Assembly: GCF_003268395.1 (NCBI RefSeq)
Contig: NZ_LQXQ01000004.1
Location: forward strand, 56,643-120,642
Direction: 5' to 3'
From: Acinetobacter sp. CFCC 10889
Lineage (GTDB): Bacteria > Pseudomonadota > Gammaproteobacteria > Pseudomonadales > Moraxellaceae
Length of the DNA: 64,000 nt
Part shown: one piece after another, positions 48,009 through 57,657 of the stretch
Position numbering within the stretch: position 1 is the stretch's first letter
Layout: each line of letters opens with the position of its first letter
Position numbers and translations under genes: made by a program
The notes under the pieces: generated by a model
What the model saw: the letters and a program-made list of their open reading frames with translations, nothing else
What the model was told of the DNA's origin: nothing
Database searches by the model: none

Positions 48009-49165
48009 GTCATTTACTGGAGCATTTTTCAGCACAACTGAATCAACTGAAACAACAGGGAAATTTTCGTCAATTTACGTCCAATATTCAGCAAGATCGT
48101 TATATTCAGATTGATGGTCGGAACATGCTCAATTTCGCATCGAATGACTATTTGGGTTTAAATTCTGACCTGCAATTACGTGAACAGTTTTTTGATGAAA
48201 CACCGAATGATCAACGCTGGATGAGTTCGACATCTTCACGCTTACTCACAGGAAATTTTCCTGAATATGAACAGCTTGAAGCGAGTTTAGGTCAGGCTTT
48301 TCATGGTCGTGCTGCACTGTTATTTAACAGTGGTTATCACATGAATATTGGAATTTTACCTGCGCTTGCAGACAGTAAAACTTTGATTCTTGCTGACAAG
48401 CTGATTCACGCAAGTATGATTGATGGGATTCGATTATCCACTGCAAAATATGTGCGTTATCGTCATAATGATTTGGCTCATCTGACTCAACTTTTACATA
48501 AATATCATGAAGATGAAGCCTTTGAACGCATCATTGTAGTGACTGAATCTATTTTCAGTATGGATGGTGATGAAACAGATTTGGCTGAACTGGTTCGGAT
48601 TAAAAAGCAATTCTCCAAAGTCATGCTCTATGTCGATGAAGCGCATGCAATCGGTGTGCGTGGCGAGCAGGGTCTAGGCTGTGCGGAACAATATGGCGTG
48701 ATCAATGACATTGATCTTTTGGTTGGGACATTTGGTAAAGCGATTGCTTCAGTCGGTGGATATTTGATTTGTCATGTAATTATTCGGGATTATTTGATTA
48801 ATGCGATGCGTCCATTGATCTTCAGTACTGCACAACCACCGATCTGTATGGCATGGACAAATTTTATTTTTCAGAAAGTGTTGAACTTAAATTCACAACG
48901 TCAGCATTTACAACAGCTCAGCACATATTTACAACAAGCTGTGATTAATCAAGGTTTTGATTGTCCTTCAAGTTCGCATATCGTTCCTGTGATTATCGGT
49001 GAATCTACCAAAACAGTGGCAAAAGCCAAAGCGTTGCAGGATGTGGGTTTTTACATCATGCCTGTACGTCCACCGACAGTGCCACAAAACAGTTCACGTT
49101 TACGCATTTCACTCACTGCACAAATCAAGCAATCTGAGCTTGAGCAACTTGTGACTTTGTTGTGA
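48005..49165 (+). CDS. bioF: 8-amino-7-oxononanoate synthase
   Basis: 386 residues from GTG overlapping the bioA stop (GTGA). PLP-dependent: condenses pimeloyl-ACP with alanine. Motifs: [48 protein letters not shown] with the PLP lysine, and the C-terminal [22 protein letters not shown]. Third gene of the biotin operon. Confidence 0.95.
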   Translation: MSHLLEHFSAQLNQLKQQGNFRQFTSNIQQDRYIQIDGRNMLNFASNDYLGLNSDLQLREQFFDETPNDQRWMSSTSSRLLTGNFPEYEQLEASLGQAFHGRAALLFNSGYHMNIGILPALADSKTLILADKLIHASMIDGIRLSTAKYVRYRHNDLAHLTQLLHKYHEDEAFERIIVVTESIFSMDGDETDLAELVRIKKQFSKVMLYVDEAHAIGVRGEQGLGCAEQYGVINDIDLLVGTFGKAIASVGGYLICHVIIRDYLINAMRPLIFSTAQPPICMAWTNFIFQKVLNLNSQRQHLQQLSTYLQQAVINQGFDCPSSSHIVPVIIGESTKTVAKAKALQDVGFYIMPVRPPTVPQNSSRLRISLTAQIKQSELEQLVTLL

Positions 49166-49169
49166 ACTG

Positions 49170-49988
49170 ATGATGAATATTGTAATGAAAAATCCACAAC
49201 ATATTGATAAAACGCAAGTGGCGTTGCGCTTTGCACAAGCAGGGCAAAGCTATCCTGAACATGCAATTGTGCAACGCAAAATTGCACAGCAATTATTTGA
49301 TTTAATCGCACAATATAGTCCTAAGCAGTTAAATCAGGTTTTTGAAATGGGGTGTGGTTCGGGTAATTTAAGTCATCTACTCATTGAAAATTTACAGATC
49401 AAGCATCTGATTTTGAATGATCTCTATTCAGAAGTTCAGCAACATTTTCAGTCAGATCAGATTCAAGCAGTTCAAACTCAGCCAAAGATTGAGTTCCTGA
49501 TTGGCGATATTGAACAGTTGAATTTTCCTCAAAATAACGACCTGATTGCCTCAAGTTCTGTTCTGCAATGGATGAGTGATTTAGGTGCTGTATTCACCAA
49601 AGCACGACACAGTTTAAATCCTCAAGCATTGTTGTGTTTTTCGACTTTTGGTCAGCAGAATTTACAGGAAATTAAAGCTTTAACAGGGCAGGGCTTGGAT
49701 TATTTAAGCCTTGAAAATATTCAGGAAAAGCTACTAAAAAATGGTTTTGAAATTCTGCATATTTCCGAACAGATTGAAGCTTTAAATTTCGAACATCCAA
49801 AGCAAATTTTGCAACATTTAAAAGCCACAGGTGTCACTGCTACGGCTTCAAACTTCCGCTGGACAAAGCAAAGTTTGCAGGATTTTTATTTGAATTATCA
49901 GCAGTTTTTAACACAGGATGAATTGGGTAAAGCGTCATATCCTTTGTCTTATCATCCGATTTATTGTATCGCGCGGAGAATGCCATGA
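49170..49988 (+). CDS. bioC: Malonyl-ACP O-methyltransferase
   Basis: 272 residues, class I SAM methyltransferase: FEMGCGSGNLSHLL is motif I, LIASSSVLQWMSDL is motif IV, and the C-terminal TGVTATASNFRWTK is typical for BioC. Methylates malonyl-ACP to start pimelate synthesis. ATG-ATG start 4 bases after bioF; bioD overlaps its end. Confidence 0.92.
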   Translation: MMNIVMKNPQHIDKTQVALRFAQAGQSYPEHAIVQRKIAQQLFDLIAQYSPKQLNQVFEMGCGSGNLSHLLIENLQIKHLILNDLYSEVQQHFQSDQIQAVQTQPKIEFLIGDIEQLNFPQNNDLIASSSVLQWMSDLGAVFTKARHSLNPQALLCFSTFGQQNLQEIKALTGQGLDYLSLENIQEKLLKNGFEILHISEQIEALNFEHPKQILQHLKATGVTATASNFRWTKQSLQDFYLNYQQFLTQDELGKASYPLSYHPIYCIARRMP

Positions 49989-50626
49989 CAGGTTCAGTTT
50001 ACTTCATCAGTGGAATCGATACAGGCATTGGCAAAACCTACACCACAGGCTATTTAGCAAAGTTATGGAATGCGCAAGGTAAGAAAACCATCACGCAAAA
50101 ACTGATTCAAACGGGTAATGTGGATATTTCAGAAGACATTGAGCAGCATCGTGAAATCATGGGTATGGGCTGGTTTCCTGAAGATGACAGTAAACTGACC
50201 ATGCCTGAAATTTTTACTTATCCTGCATCGCCACACTTGGCAACCAAAATTGATGGTCGTGAGATTGATTTTCAAAAAATAGAAAATGCGACTGCTCAAC
50301 TTGCTGAAAAGTATGAGGTTGTCTTGCTCGAAGGTGCAGGCGGTTTGATGGTGCCGTTAACCACAGAACTACTTACAATTGATTATGTAGCTGAGAAAAA
50401 ATTGCCTGTGATTCTCGTGACTTCAGGGCGTTTGGGCAGTATTAACCATACGATCTTGAGTCTGGAAGCATTGAAAAGTCGTGGTTTGGAACTTTATGCA
50501 TTGGCTTATAACTTAAAAGATCAATCTCAGGATAAACTGATTTCCAAAGATACTGCGGAATATTTAAAAACTTATTTGGCTAAACATTTTCCAAACAGTA
50601 TTTGGATGGATATTCCTGTAATTTAA
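49985..50626 (+). CDS. bioD: Dethiobiotin synthetase
   Basis: 213 residues from the ATG overlapping the bioC stop. P-loop GIDTGIGKTYTTG, VVLLEGAGGLMVPL with the conserved GAGG, and the carboxylation-related lysine in TQKLIQTG. Closes the ureido ring with CO2 and ATP. Last of the biotin operon; bioB is not in the window. Confidence 0.94.
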   Translation: MTGSVYFISGIDTGIGKTYTTGYLAKLWNAQGKKTITQKLIQTGNVDISEDIEQHREIMGMGWFPEDDSKLTMPEIFTYPASPHLATKIDGREIDFQKIENATAQLAEKYEVVLLEGAGGLMVPLTTELLTIDYVAEKKLPVILVTSGRLGSINHTILSLEALKSRGLELYALAYNLKDQSQDKLISKDTAEYLKTYLAKHFPNSIWMDIPVI

Positions 50627-50653
50627 ACAGAAATATTTTTTGCAGAATAAAAA

Positions 50654-51111
50654 ATGAAAGTTGTGATTGGTGATTGTTGGTACTTGCTGAGCAGGGACAG
50701 TTTGATGTAATTGTACATGGCTGTAACTGCTTTTGTACGATGGGTGCAGGCATTGCCAAAGCGATTAAAGCACAATTCCCTGAAGCCTATCAGGCTGATT
50801 TACAAACTATTTCAGGTGATCGGGAAAAGTTGGGCAGTTATTCGCAAGCCAAGATTCAGCGTGATGGTGTTGAGTTTATTATCATCAATGCGTATAGCCA
50901 ATTTGATTGGCGTGGGCGTGGTCTAAAAGCCGATTACGATGCTATTCGGCAGGTTTTTCAAGGAATTAAAGCTGAATTTTCAGGCTTGAAAATCGCTTAT
51001 CCTTTGATTGGTGCAGGTTTGGCGCATGGTGATTGGTCAATTATTTCTCAAATCATTGAGGATGAATTACAAGGTGAAGCGCATACTTTGGTAAAATTAT
51101 CAGACAGTTAA
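50654..51111 (+). pseudogene. Macrodomain (ADP-ribose-binding) protein, frameshifted
   Basis: ATG followed by VVIGD, then a one-base deletion at 50674-50675 (GATTG for GATTTG). Repairing it gives M-K-V-V-I-G-D-L-L-V-L-A-E-Q-G-Q and the rest of a macrodomain: VIVHGCNCFCTMGAGIAKAI (adenine/diphosphate loop), AYQ, and YPLIGAGLAHGDW (catalytic/ligand loop). Repaired length about 152 residues. Hydrolyses or binds ADP-ribose; targets unknown. 27 bases after bioD. Confidence 0.8.
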
Positions 51112-51150
51112 ATTTGAGTTTGGACTCATTTGAAAAGTATAGGTTTGATC

Positions 51151-51609
51151 ATGACAGATTTAGATTTCCTTAGCCAAGCCATTCATCTTGCCAAAGTCAA
51201 TGTGGAACAAGGTGGTCGTCCTTTTGGTGCCGTGATTGTCAAAAATGGCACAGTGATCAGTACAGGTGTTAATCAGATATTGACGACAGGCGATCCAACC
51301 TCACATGCGGAACTGAATGCTTTACGTCAGGCAGCGCAAAATCTAAAAAGCACCTCGCTGAAAGATTGTGTGGTCTATGCAAGTGGACAGCCTTGCCCAA
51401 TGTGTTTGGCAGCACTACGAATGGCGGGTGTGGAAAAAATTGTCTATGCCTATTCCAATGCAGATGCTGAACCTTTTGGTCTGTCTACTGCAAAAATCGC
51501 TGAAAGTTTAAGAGATGAACCGCATGTACAACAAGGTTTGAGTTATGCACAACTGCAAGCAGATGTACCTTTTCATTTATATGAACTTTGGCAACAACAT
51601 TCAAAATAA
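51151..51609 (+). CDS. Nucleoside/cytidine-type deaminase
   Basis: 152 residues from the ATG behind AGGT; a TTG seven codons upstream was rejected. Zinc site SHAELNAL (H-A-E, with E as proton shuttle) and PCPMCLAAL (PCxxC). Closest in layout to guanine deaminase and TadA-like small deaminases; substrate uncertain. The C-terminal YELWQQH is family-like. Confidence 0.88.
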   Translation: MTDLDFLSQAIHLAKVNVEQGGRPFGAVIVKNGTVISTGVNQILTTGDPTSHAELNALRQAAQNLKSTSLKDCVVYASGQPCPMCLAALRMAGVEKIVYAYSNADAEPFGLSTAKIAESLRDEPHVQQGLSYAQLQADVPFHLYELWQQHSK

Positions 51610-51821
51610 TCAGGGAAATGTGTGGTTGGTGATATATTGATTCAGCAGCTTAAAAGAGCTGCATTGCTTGAAAATTTTAAAATCATAAAAAATGTAAAGT
51701 TATTACAAAATCAGCTTTTTAAATATTGAAAAGTCATCTATATTTTATATGTTTCGTGTATTTTTTAGTCGATAAACACTGTGAAGTGAAAATAAGCAGA
51801 CAAAAATTAAGAGGTGAAACA

Positions 51822-52169
51822 ATGTCTGGATGGTATGAAATTAGTCAAGCAAAAGATGGTCAGTATCGCTTTGTTTTAAAAGCAGGAAATGGGGAAGTGA
51901 TTCTAACCAGTGAGCTTTATAAAGCAAAAGCATCAGCACAAAATGGTATTGCTTCAGTACAGAAGAATAGCCCCGATGATGGTCGTTATGATCGTTTAGA
52001 GGCAAAAAATGGTAAGCCTTATTTTAATTTAAAAGCAGCAAATCATCAGATTATTGGGTCGAGTCAATTTTATTCAGGTGATGCAGCACGAGATAACGGC
52101 ATTGAATCTGTGAAGAAAAATGGAGTTTCTGAAACAATTAAGGATTTAACAGAAGAAGCATCGGGCTGA
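51822..52169 (+). CDS. DUF1508 (YegP-like) protein
   Basis: 115 residues from the ATG behind GAGGTGAAAC; an upstream in-frame ATG without ribosome site is ignored. Two tandem DUF1508 units: GWYEISQAKDGQYRFVLKAGNGEVILTSELY and DRLEAKNGKPYFNLKAANHQIIGSSQFY, each ending in NGI-SV-KN. Family function unknown; E. coli YegP is a small cytosolic protein. Confidence 0.9.
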   Translation: MSGWYEISQAKDGQYRFVLKAGNGEVILTSELYKAKASAQNGIASVQKNSPDDGRYDRLEAKNGKPYFNLKAANHQIIGSSQFYSGDAARDNGIESVKKNGVSETIKDLTEEASG

Positions 52170-52220
52170 ATTTCAAAAGTATTTGGTGTCAGAGAAAGTT
52201 TATTTAGAAAATATTGCATA

Positions 52221-52250
52221 AAAAACACTATCGAAATAGTGGTTTTTTAT
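52221..52250 (+). terminator. Terminator after YegP-like gene
   Basis: CACTA/TAGTG stem extended by AAAA/TTTT with one bulged G; ends in six T. Confidence 0.7.
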
Positions 52251-52268
52251 TATTTCTATAACGCTCAA

Positions 52269-53402
52269 TTAAGGTTTATTAAAACCTTTTTTTAAACCAA
52301 ATGGTTTGCGCTGTGAAAATTTATTCTCATCACGGTTTTGGCTATTAAAGTTATTGCCATTACGATCTCGGTTGCTTTCAGTACGTGGTGCAGAACGTTC
52401 AGTACGGAAGTCGTTGCGATCACGATTGCCCTCAAAACGTGGTGCAGGACGTTCAGCACGGAAGTCATTACGGTCACGGTTACCATAAGCAGGACGCTCA
52501 GAACGTGTGTCTTGGCGATGATTTTGATAGCCTTGATCTTCATGAGCATTTTCACTATCACGGCGCTGTTGGCGTAAATAACCACCACGACGTGCTGTCA
52601 TCGGTTTGTCTTGCATACGTTCATTACGACGTTTTGCCATACCGTATAAACCTGTGCCTTGACGAGGTTTAAGCTCAACAGTTTTTGCTAAATTGTCGAT
52701 GTCTTGTTTATCAAGTTCCATCCAACGACCTGTACGAAGTTCACGTGGTAAAATCACTGTGCCATAACGTGTACGTAATAATCGACTTACTTTCAAACCT
52801 TGAGATTCAAAAATACGACGAACCTCACGGTTACGACCTTCTTTTACTACCACTTGATACCAACGGTTGATTCCTTCACCACCAATTTCAGTAAATGATT
52901 CAAACTTAGCAGGACCATCGTCTAAAACAACACCATTGAGCATGTTTTTACGCAATTCAGGAGTGACTTCACCCATAACACGCACAGCATATTCACGTTC
53001 AATTTCATTTGACGGGTGCATTAGACGATTGGCAAGTTCACCATCATTGGTAAACAATAACAAACCTGTTGAGTTAATATCCAAACGACCCACCATCACC
53101 CAACGGTCATTGGCAATCGGAGGTAAATGTTCAAATACAGTAGGACGTGATTCAGGGTCGTTACGTGAACAAATTTCGCCTTCAGGTTTATAATAAATCA
53201 ACACACGACGACGAATTTCATCTTCAATTTGGAACTGAACCTTACGACCATCAATGCGAAGCTCATCGGTTGGTTCGATACGTTCACCCACTTGAGCAAC
53301 TTGACCGTTGACACTCACACGACCGGCAGCAATGACCTCTTCCATATAACGGCGAGAGCCTAATCCTACTCGTGCGAGTACCTTTTGCAACTTTTCACTC
53401 AT
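52269..53402 (-). CDS. rluB: 23S rRNA pseudouridine(2605) synthase RluB
   Basis: 377 residues. S4 domain (LQKVLARVGLGSRRYMEEVIAAGRVSVNG), then a catalytic domain with GRLDINSTGLLLFTNDGELANRLMHP and RNREVRRIFESQGLKVSRL. The last ~110 residues are a low-complexity, Arg/Asn-rich tail with repeats of NRDRNDFR-(A/T)ER-(P/S)AP, probably RNA-binding and disordered. Upstream scpB-scpA share the strand, an arrangement seen in relatives. Confidence 0.92.
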   Translation of the reverse strand: MSEKLQKVLARVGLGSRRYMEEVIAAGRVSVNGQVAQVGERIEPTDELRIDGRKVQFQIEDEIRRRVLIYYKPEGEICSRNDPESRPTVFEHLPPIANDRWVMVGRLDINSTGLLLFTNDGELANRLMHPSNEIEREYAVRVMGEVTPELRKNMLNGVVLDDGPAKFESFTEIGGEGINRWYQVVVKEGRNREVRRIFESQGLKVSRLLRTRYGTVILPRELRTGRWMELDKQDIDNLAKTVELKPRQGTGLYGMAKRRNERMQDKPMTARRGGYLRQQRRDSENAHEDQGYQNHRQDTRSERPAYGNRDRNDFRAERPAPRFEGNRDRNDFRTERSAPRTESNRDRNGNNFNSQNRDENKFSQRKPFGLKKGFNKP

Positions 53403-53443
53403 GACAGCATAACCTTAGAAATAATAATCAACAGTGTGCCTAT

Positions 53444-54046
53444 TTACGACTTTGGTGCTTGCGCATCCAATGCCATAAAAGCTTCCTTGGCATCCTGTAG
53501 GGGAGGCAATTGACCTAATGACGCTAGACCAAAAGCATTTAAAAACTGTGGCGTTGTGACTAACAACGCAGGTCTTCCTGGGAGTTCACGAAAACCAGAT
53601 TCTTTAATCCAGTTCCATTCAAATAAAGTACGGAGTAGCTGACTATTATTTGTCACTCCACGAATTTGCTCAATATCAGCTCGGGTTACGGGCTGATGAT
53701 AAGCAATCACTGAAATGGTTTCTAACAGTGACGGGGATAATTTGGTTGGGCGTTCTGGCCAAACTTGGCTAATAATATTGCGATATTTGGCACGCACTTG
53801 AAAGCGGTAGCCTTGTGCAACTTCGACTAATTCAATCGAACGACCATGTTGTAAAACAGACAATTGTTGCAAATAATTTTGCAGTTGTTGCTTTGAGTAT
53901 TGATTTTGAAAAGCTTCTTTTAAACGAGCAATCGACACAGGTGCATCACTAGCAAAAATAATTGCTTCCATTTGCATCAAAACTTCATGATGATGATCGT
54001 GTTGAGAGCCATCGACATTAAATACATTATGTTGATCAATGGTCAT
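53444..54046 (-). CDS. scpB: Segregation and condensation protein B
   Basis: 200 residues. Winged-helix pair (EAIIFASDAPVSIARLKEAF ... TISVIAYHQPVTRADIEQIRGV, then FRELPGRPALLVTTPQFLNAFGL), the ScpB signature. Dimeric kleisin-associated subunit of the Smc-ScpAB condensin. Overlaps scpA by 4 bases; smc itself is at 33.2-36.6 kb. Confidence 0.94.
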   Translation of the reverse strand: MTIDQHNVFNVDGSQHDHHHEVLMQMEAIIFASDAPVSIARLKEAFQNQYSKQQLQNYLQQLSVLQHGRSIELVEVAQGYRFQVRAKYRNIISQVWPERPTKLSPSLLETISVIAYHQPVTRADIEQIRGVTNNSQLLRTLFEWNWIKESGFRELPGRPALLVTTPQFLNAFGLASLGQLPPLQDAKEAFMALDAQAPKS

Positions 54047-54834
54047 GCGGCAGCTCCTTGAATTGCAAGCGGCGCATCAAGTCCACTAGAAATAATCTGT
54101 ATTTTCTGTTGGCGAGTCAGTTCCAATACTGCCATAAAAGTGACGACCATGCCCATACGACCTTGGGTGGGCAAAAGCAGGCTTTCAAAACTCAAAACTT
54201 GCCCTGATGTAATCATATTTTCAATATAAGCAATGCGTTCCTCAAGTAAAACAGGTTCATGCTCAATTTTATGGATGACAGGTTCAGGACGATTAAAAAT
54301 ACAGTATAAAGCATCACGCAGCATTTCAGCTGCATAGCCTTCATATACTGTTGCTGTTTGTCCGATAGAAACATTTGTTGGGAAAATATCACGTTCAAAC
54401 ACAGGCATTTGCCCTAAACGCTCAGCAGCTTTTTTAATTCTTAAATAAGTTTCTAAACGGTCTATTAATGCTTGTTTAGGATCTTTTTCTAGCGTTACAG
54501 TTTTTGGTTTTGGCAATAATAAACGAGATTTCAAATCTGCCAATAGCGCAGCCATCACCATATAGTCTGCGGTAAGTTCAATATTTAATGACTTCATGCT
54601 GTCCATATACGACAAATATTGACTTGCGATTGGTGCAATGTCTAACTGAAGCAAATCAAAACCATTTTTTTGAATCAGGTAAATGAGAAAGTCGAGTGGT
54701 CCTTCGAAATGATCTAACAAAATTTCGAATGCAGCAGGTGGAATGTATAAATCCTCAGGGATCGAATCTTGCCACTCATCGAGTACTCGAATTTGTGGAA
54801 TGCTTTCCATTGAGTTATAGACTGATTGAGTCAT
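54043..54834 (-). CDS. scpA: Segregation and condensation protein A
   Basis: 263 residues, kleisin: FEGPLDFLIYLIQKNGFDLLQLDIAPIASQYLSYM at the N-terminal Smc-binding helix region, a charged linker, and a C-terminal winged helix (VTFMAVLELTRQQKIQIIS). Start is the ATG near 54834. Together with Smc and ScpB it replaces MukBEF, absent here. Confidence 0.94.
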   Translation of the reverse strand: MTQSVYNSMESIPQIRVLDEWQDSIPEDLYIPPAAFEILLDHFEGPLDFLIYLIQKNGFDLLQLDIAPIASQYLSYMDSMKSLNIELTADYMVMAALLADLKSRLLLPKPKTVTLEKDPKQALIDRLETYLRIKKAAERLGQMPVFERDIFPTNVSIGQTATVYEGYAAEMLRDALYCIFNRPEPVIHKIEHEPVLLEERIAYIENMITSGQVLSFESLLLPTQGRMGMVVTFMAVLELTRQQKIQIISSGLDAPLAIQGAAA

Positions 54835-55145
54835 TACCGTTTTTAGCCACGCGAATTTTCAAAGGCATGTTAGGCGATTCGGGAGATCACTTTTCAAGAA
54901 TAGGAGATGTGAAGTGATATTCGAATAGCATTGAATATAGAAGTAGCCGTATTCTAAATTAAAAAGTCATGGGAATAAATTACTATTGTGTAGAAATGTG
55001 AAAAAAACCTGAAAATAAATAGGGAATATTTTCTTACGTGATAATGCTCAGGCTTTTTTTGTTAAACAATTAGGCAGAATTTTACTAGAGAAAATAGCAA
55101 AAAACGGGCATATTATTCTTTCATGTATGACTATAAATAATCAAA
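54835..55145. other. Divergent intergenic region
   Basis: No gene supported. AT-rich; likely holds the promoters of scpA (minus) and the GNAT gene (plus). Confidence 0.5.
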
Positions 55146-55862
55146 ATGCTGAACTATCAAAAACACCAAGTTAATGAATTTGGACAAAAAATTGGTAAAA
55201 AAGTTACAAGTGATCTCCCTCAAGCTTTTCAATCAAGTCACTTAAAGGGGCGATCTGTAAGTTTGATTCCTATGCAACATGATATTTTACAAACAGCAGC
55301 ATTTTCCTATTTATGGCAAGCGATGGAAAGTGAGCCGAATCATGCATGTTGGACGTATTTACCTTATGTGGCATTTAGCTTTCAAATACAACTAGAGCAA
55401 GCGTTGAAGAAAAATTTTGGTTTTGCTGATACGCAACATTTTTTGATCGAAGTTGAAGGGAAGATTTTGGGTTGGGTTGCATTAATGAACGAACGAGCAG
55501 CGCATGGTGTGATTGAAATTGGTAATGTGTATTTTTCACATCAAATGAAACGCAGTATTGCAGCAACAGAAACGATTTATTTACTTTTAAAAGCATGCTT
55601 TGAGCAAGGATTTAGACGAGTAGAGTGGAAATGTGATGATTTAAATGAACCATCTCAGGATGCTGCATTACGTTTTGGTTTTCAGTATGAAGGGACTTTT
55701 CGACAAGACCGCATTTCCAAAGGCAATAATCGCAACACGGCTTGGTTTTCGATGTTAGATGAAGAATGGCAAGCAATTCAAAAAAATTATGAGGACTGGC
55801 TAAGCCCTGAAAATTTTGATGAGAATGGGCAGCAAAAAGAGCGTTTACAGACTCGAGGATGA
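55146..55862 (+). CDS. GNAT acetyltransferase, RimJ/RimL-like
   Basis: 238 residues. RimJ-type layout: LKGRSVSLIPMQ at the start, YVAFSFQIQLEQAL, GWVALMNERAAHGVIEIGNVYFSHQMKRSIAATETIYLLLKACFEQGFRRVEWKCDDLNEPSQDAALRFGF, then EGTFRQDRISKGNNRNTAWFSML. Acetylates an N-terminal or small-molecule amine with acetyl-CoA; substrate unknown. Monocistronic. Confidence 0.85.
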   Translation: MLNYQKHQVNEFGQKIGKKVTSDLPQAFQSSHLKGRSVSLIPMQHDILQTAAFSYLWQAMESEPNHACWTYLPYVAFSFQIQLEQALKKNFGFADTQHFLIEVEGKILGWVALMNERAAHGVIEIGNVYFSHQMKRSIAATETIYLLLKACFEQGFRRVEWKCDDLNEPSQDAALRFGFQYEGTFRQDRISKGNNRNTAWFSMLDEEWQAIQKNYEDWLSPENFDENGQQKERLQTRG

Positions 55863-55887
55863 TGAAAGCCTTCAGTATTTAAAGGAC

Positions 55888-56637
55888 TTAAATTTCAAAC
55901 CAAGCCAACATTAAAATACAAAATACAACACCTAGAATTGTGCAGACTTTTAAAGCTGTTGGAAAATATTTCCAAGGCATTTGTGTTGTACCATAAAGAT
56001 ACATATTTTCTGCTTTGGAAATTGGATGAATCATGATGCCAATACCGAGCATCAACATAAACGGTAATACAAAGGCGAGTTTGATCAGATTTTGTGGTGC
56101 AGTCATGAAGATATAAGTGAGAAGAACAGCACTGAGTAGGGTAATGAATAGACCAATGAAGCGAGTATTTCGTCTTTGCGTAGAAAATTGTTGCGTTAAG
56201 AAATTTTCATCAGCATCTATTTGTCGACGTTCAGGATCAGCTTGCACTTGTATAACTTTACGAATGGCATTAAAAACTTGAAAGTAATATTTAAATTTTA
56301 AAGTAGAAAATACAGTAATTGCTATAGCAACAAGCGCAATACCGATAAACATTGGCTCAATATTCGATTTTTGTAATTCTCCCCAACTCAACCAAATAAA
56401 AACCAAAGCGACTAAAAATGCGATAATTGCAGCAAAGAAAAATTGTATACATTTCATAAAAATTTGAGCATTGATCATATTTTTACGTGCTGAAAAAGTC
56501 GGTGCGTCTGCACCTCGAGGAATTTGCCCTGTGAGTTTATCTGCTAAAAGATCTATGTCTAGACTTACATTTTGCTGATGAATACCAAATTGGATGATAT
56601 GGCTAAGGTGTTGAATTTCTGCTTCTACTTTATTCAT
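55888..56637 (-). CDS. Membrane protein, uncharacterised
   Basis: 249 residues with four to five membrane helices, as two pairs (FMKCIQFFFAAIIAFLVALVFIWL and MFIGIALVAIAITVF; GLFITLLSAVLLTYIFM and LAFVLPFMLMLGIGIMI) plus a last one near the end. The N-terminal 50 residues are soluble and include RGADAPTFSARKNM. No family recognised. Transcribed alone. Confidence 0.65.
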   Translation of the reverse strand: MNKVEAEIQHLSHIIQFGIHQQNVSLDIDLLADKLTGQIPRGADAPTFSARKNMINAQIFMKCIQFFFAAIIAFLVALVFIWLSWGELQKSNIEPMFIGIALVAIAITVFSTLKFKYYFQVFNAIRKVIQVQADPERRQIDADENFLTQQFSTQRRNTRFIGLFITLLSAVLLTYIFMTAPQNLIKLAFVLPFMLMLGIGIMIHPISKAENMYLYGTTQMPWKYFPTALKVCTILGVVFCILMLAWFEI

Positions 56638-56739
56638 TGGGCTATTTTTAGATTTAGAATATTTGTTAGGAGTGGATTTTAAATCATATGGTATATTTTT
56701 TCTAATATGTTGTTTTAATAAAATTAACTTTTTAAATCA

Positions 56740-56940
56740 TTAAGCATCATAAATTGCATATTCAATGTTTGTTCAGTATTGATTTTGAATACACAAATTA
56801 GATGCTTCCATTTCTTCCAAGATCTCTAAAACAATACAAACCTCTAAAAAATATTCTTATATTGGTGAATAATATTTTTCATGTTGAATCACTTCAGCAT
56901 TTGATTGTAAATACCAATGATTTTTAATATAAGATTTTGA
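56740..56940 (-). pseudogene. Decayed small coding remnant
   Basis: In one minus-strand frame after the yciO stop, codons read YSKSYIKNHWYLQSNAEVIQHEKYYSPI, a stop, then EYFLEVCIVLEILEEMEASNLCIQNQY, a stop, then TNIEYAIYDA. Composition and periodicity look coding, but two in-frame stops and no start indicate a dead gene. Family unknown. Confidence 0.35.
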
Positions 56941-56957
56941 ATATTAATAAAAAAATC

Positions 56958-57575
56958 TTATTCAAAAGCACTCACATCCCCAACACCACGGCGGATAATT
57001 TCAGGATTAGCCCCTGATAAATCAACAATACTGGTGGTGGTTAATGTACCTAAACCACTATCAATAAAAACATCAATCCGTTTTTCCAGTTGTTGTTCGA
57101 TGTCGAAAGGATCATCTAAAGGCTGATCTTGATTGGGTAAAATCAAGGTACTGGTCAGTAAAGGTTCACCTAATTCTTTCAATAACATTTGGCAAACAGC
57201 GTTGCTTGGTACACGTAAACCTATGGTTTTCTTTTTCGCATGCATCAAACGACGTGGCACTTCACTGGTTGCAGGTAGAATATAAGTGGTTACTGCAGGA
57301 GTATTCGCTTTAAGTAGGCGATACATGGCATTGTCGACTTTGGCATAGGTGGCAATGTCTGATAAATCTGCACAGATAATGGCATATTGATGCTTTGGAC
57401 CTAAGCCACGAATTTGAGCAATACGTTCCATCGCATTTTTATTTCCAATCTGACAGCCAATTGCATAAGCTGCATCGGTTGGATAGACCACAACATCACC
57501 TGCACGAATACGCTCCACAGCTTGGCTAATTAAACGTGGCTGAGGATTGTCAGGATGAACTCTTAAATGCAGCAT
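56958..57575 (-). CDS. yciO: YciO/YrdC-type (Sua5) threonylcarbamoyl-AMP synthase-like protein
   Basis: 205 residues from the ATG behind AGGAGA. YrdC fold: VVYPTDAAYAIGCQIGNKNAMERIAQIRGLGPKHQYAIICADLSDI, TYILPATSEVPRRLMHAKKKTIGLRVP and TSTLILP. Length and HAKKKTIGLR point to YciO rather than TsaC. YciO's exact role is unresolved; the family makes threonylcarbamoyl-AMP for tRNA t6A. Same strand as the epmC gene, 82 bases after it. Confidence 0.88.
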   Translation of the reverse strand: MLHLRVHPDNPQPRLISQAVERIRAGDVVVYPTDAAYAIGCQIGNKNAMERIAQIRGLGPKHQYAIICADLSDIATYAKVDNAMYRLLKANTPAVTTYILPATSEVPRRLMHAKKKTIGLRVPSNAVCQMLLKELGEPLLTSTLILPNQDQPLDDPFDIEQQLEKRIDVFIDSGLGTLTTTSIVDLSGANPEIIRRGVGDVSAFE

Positions 57576-57657
57576 ATTTTTCTCTCCTGAATATTTTTCA
57601 TTCATTATCACTTGCTTAAAAGCACAGTTGCAATGTCACTATGTTGATTTATGTAAA

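Noticed and set aside
52322..52500. Regular repeats resembling a small CRISPR array
   Set aside because: They are in frame in rluB and encode NRDRNDFR-type units; no spacers, no leader, no cas genes.
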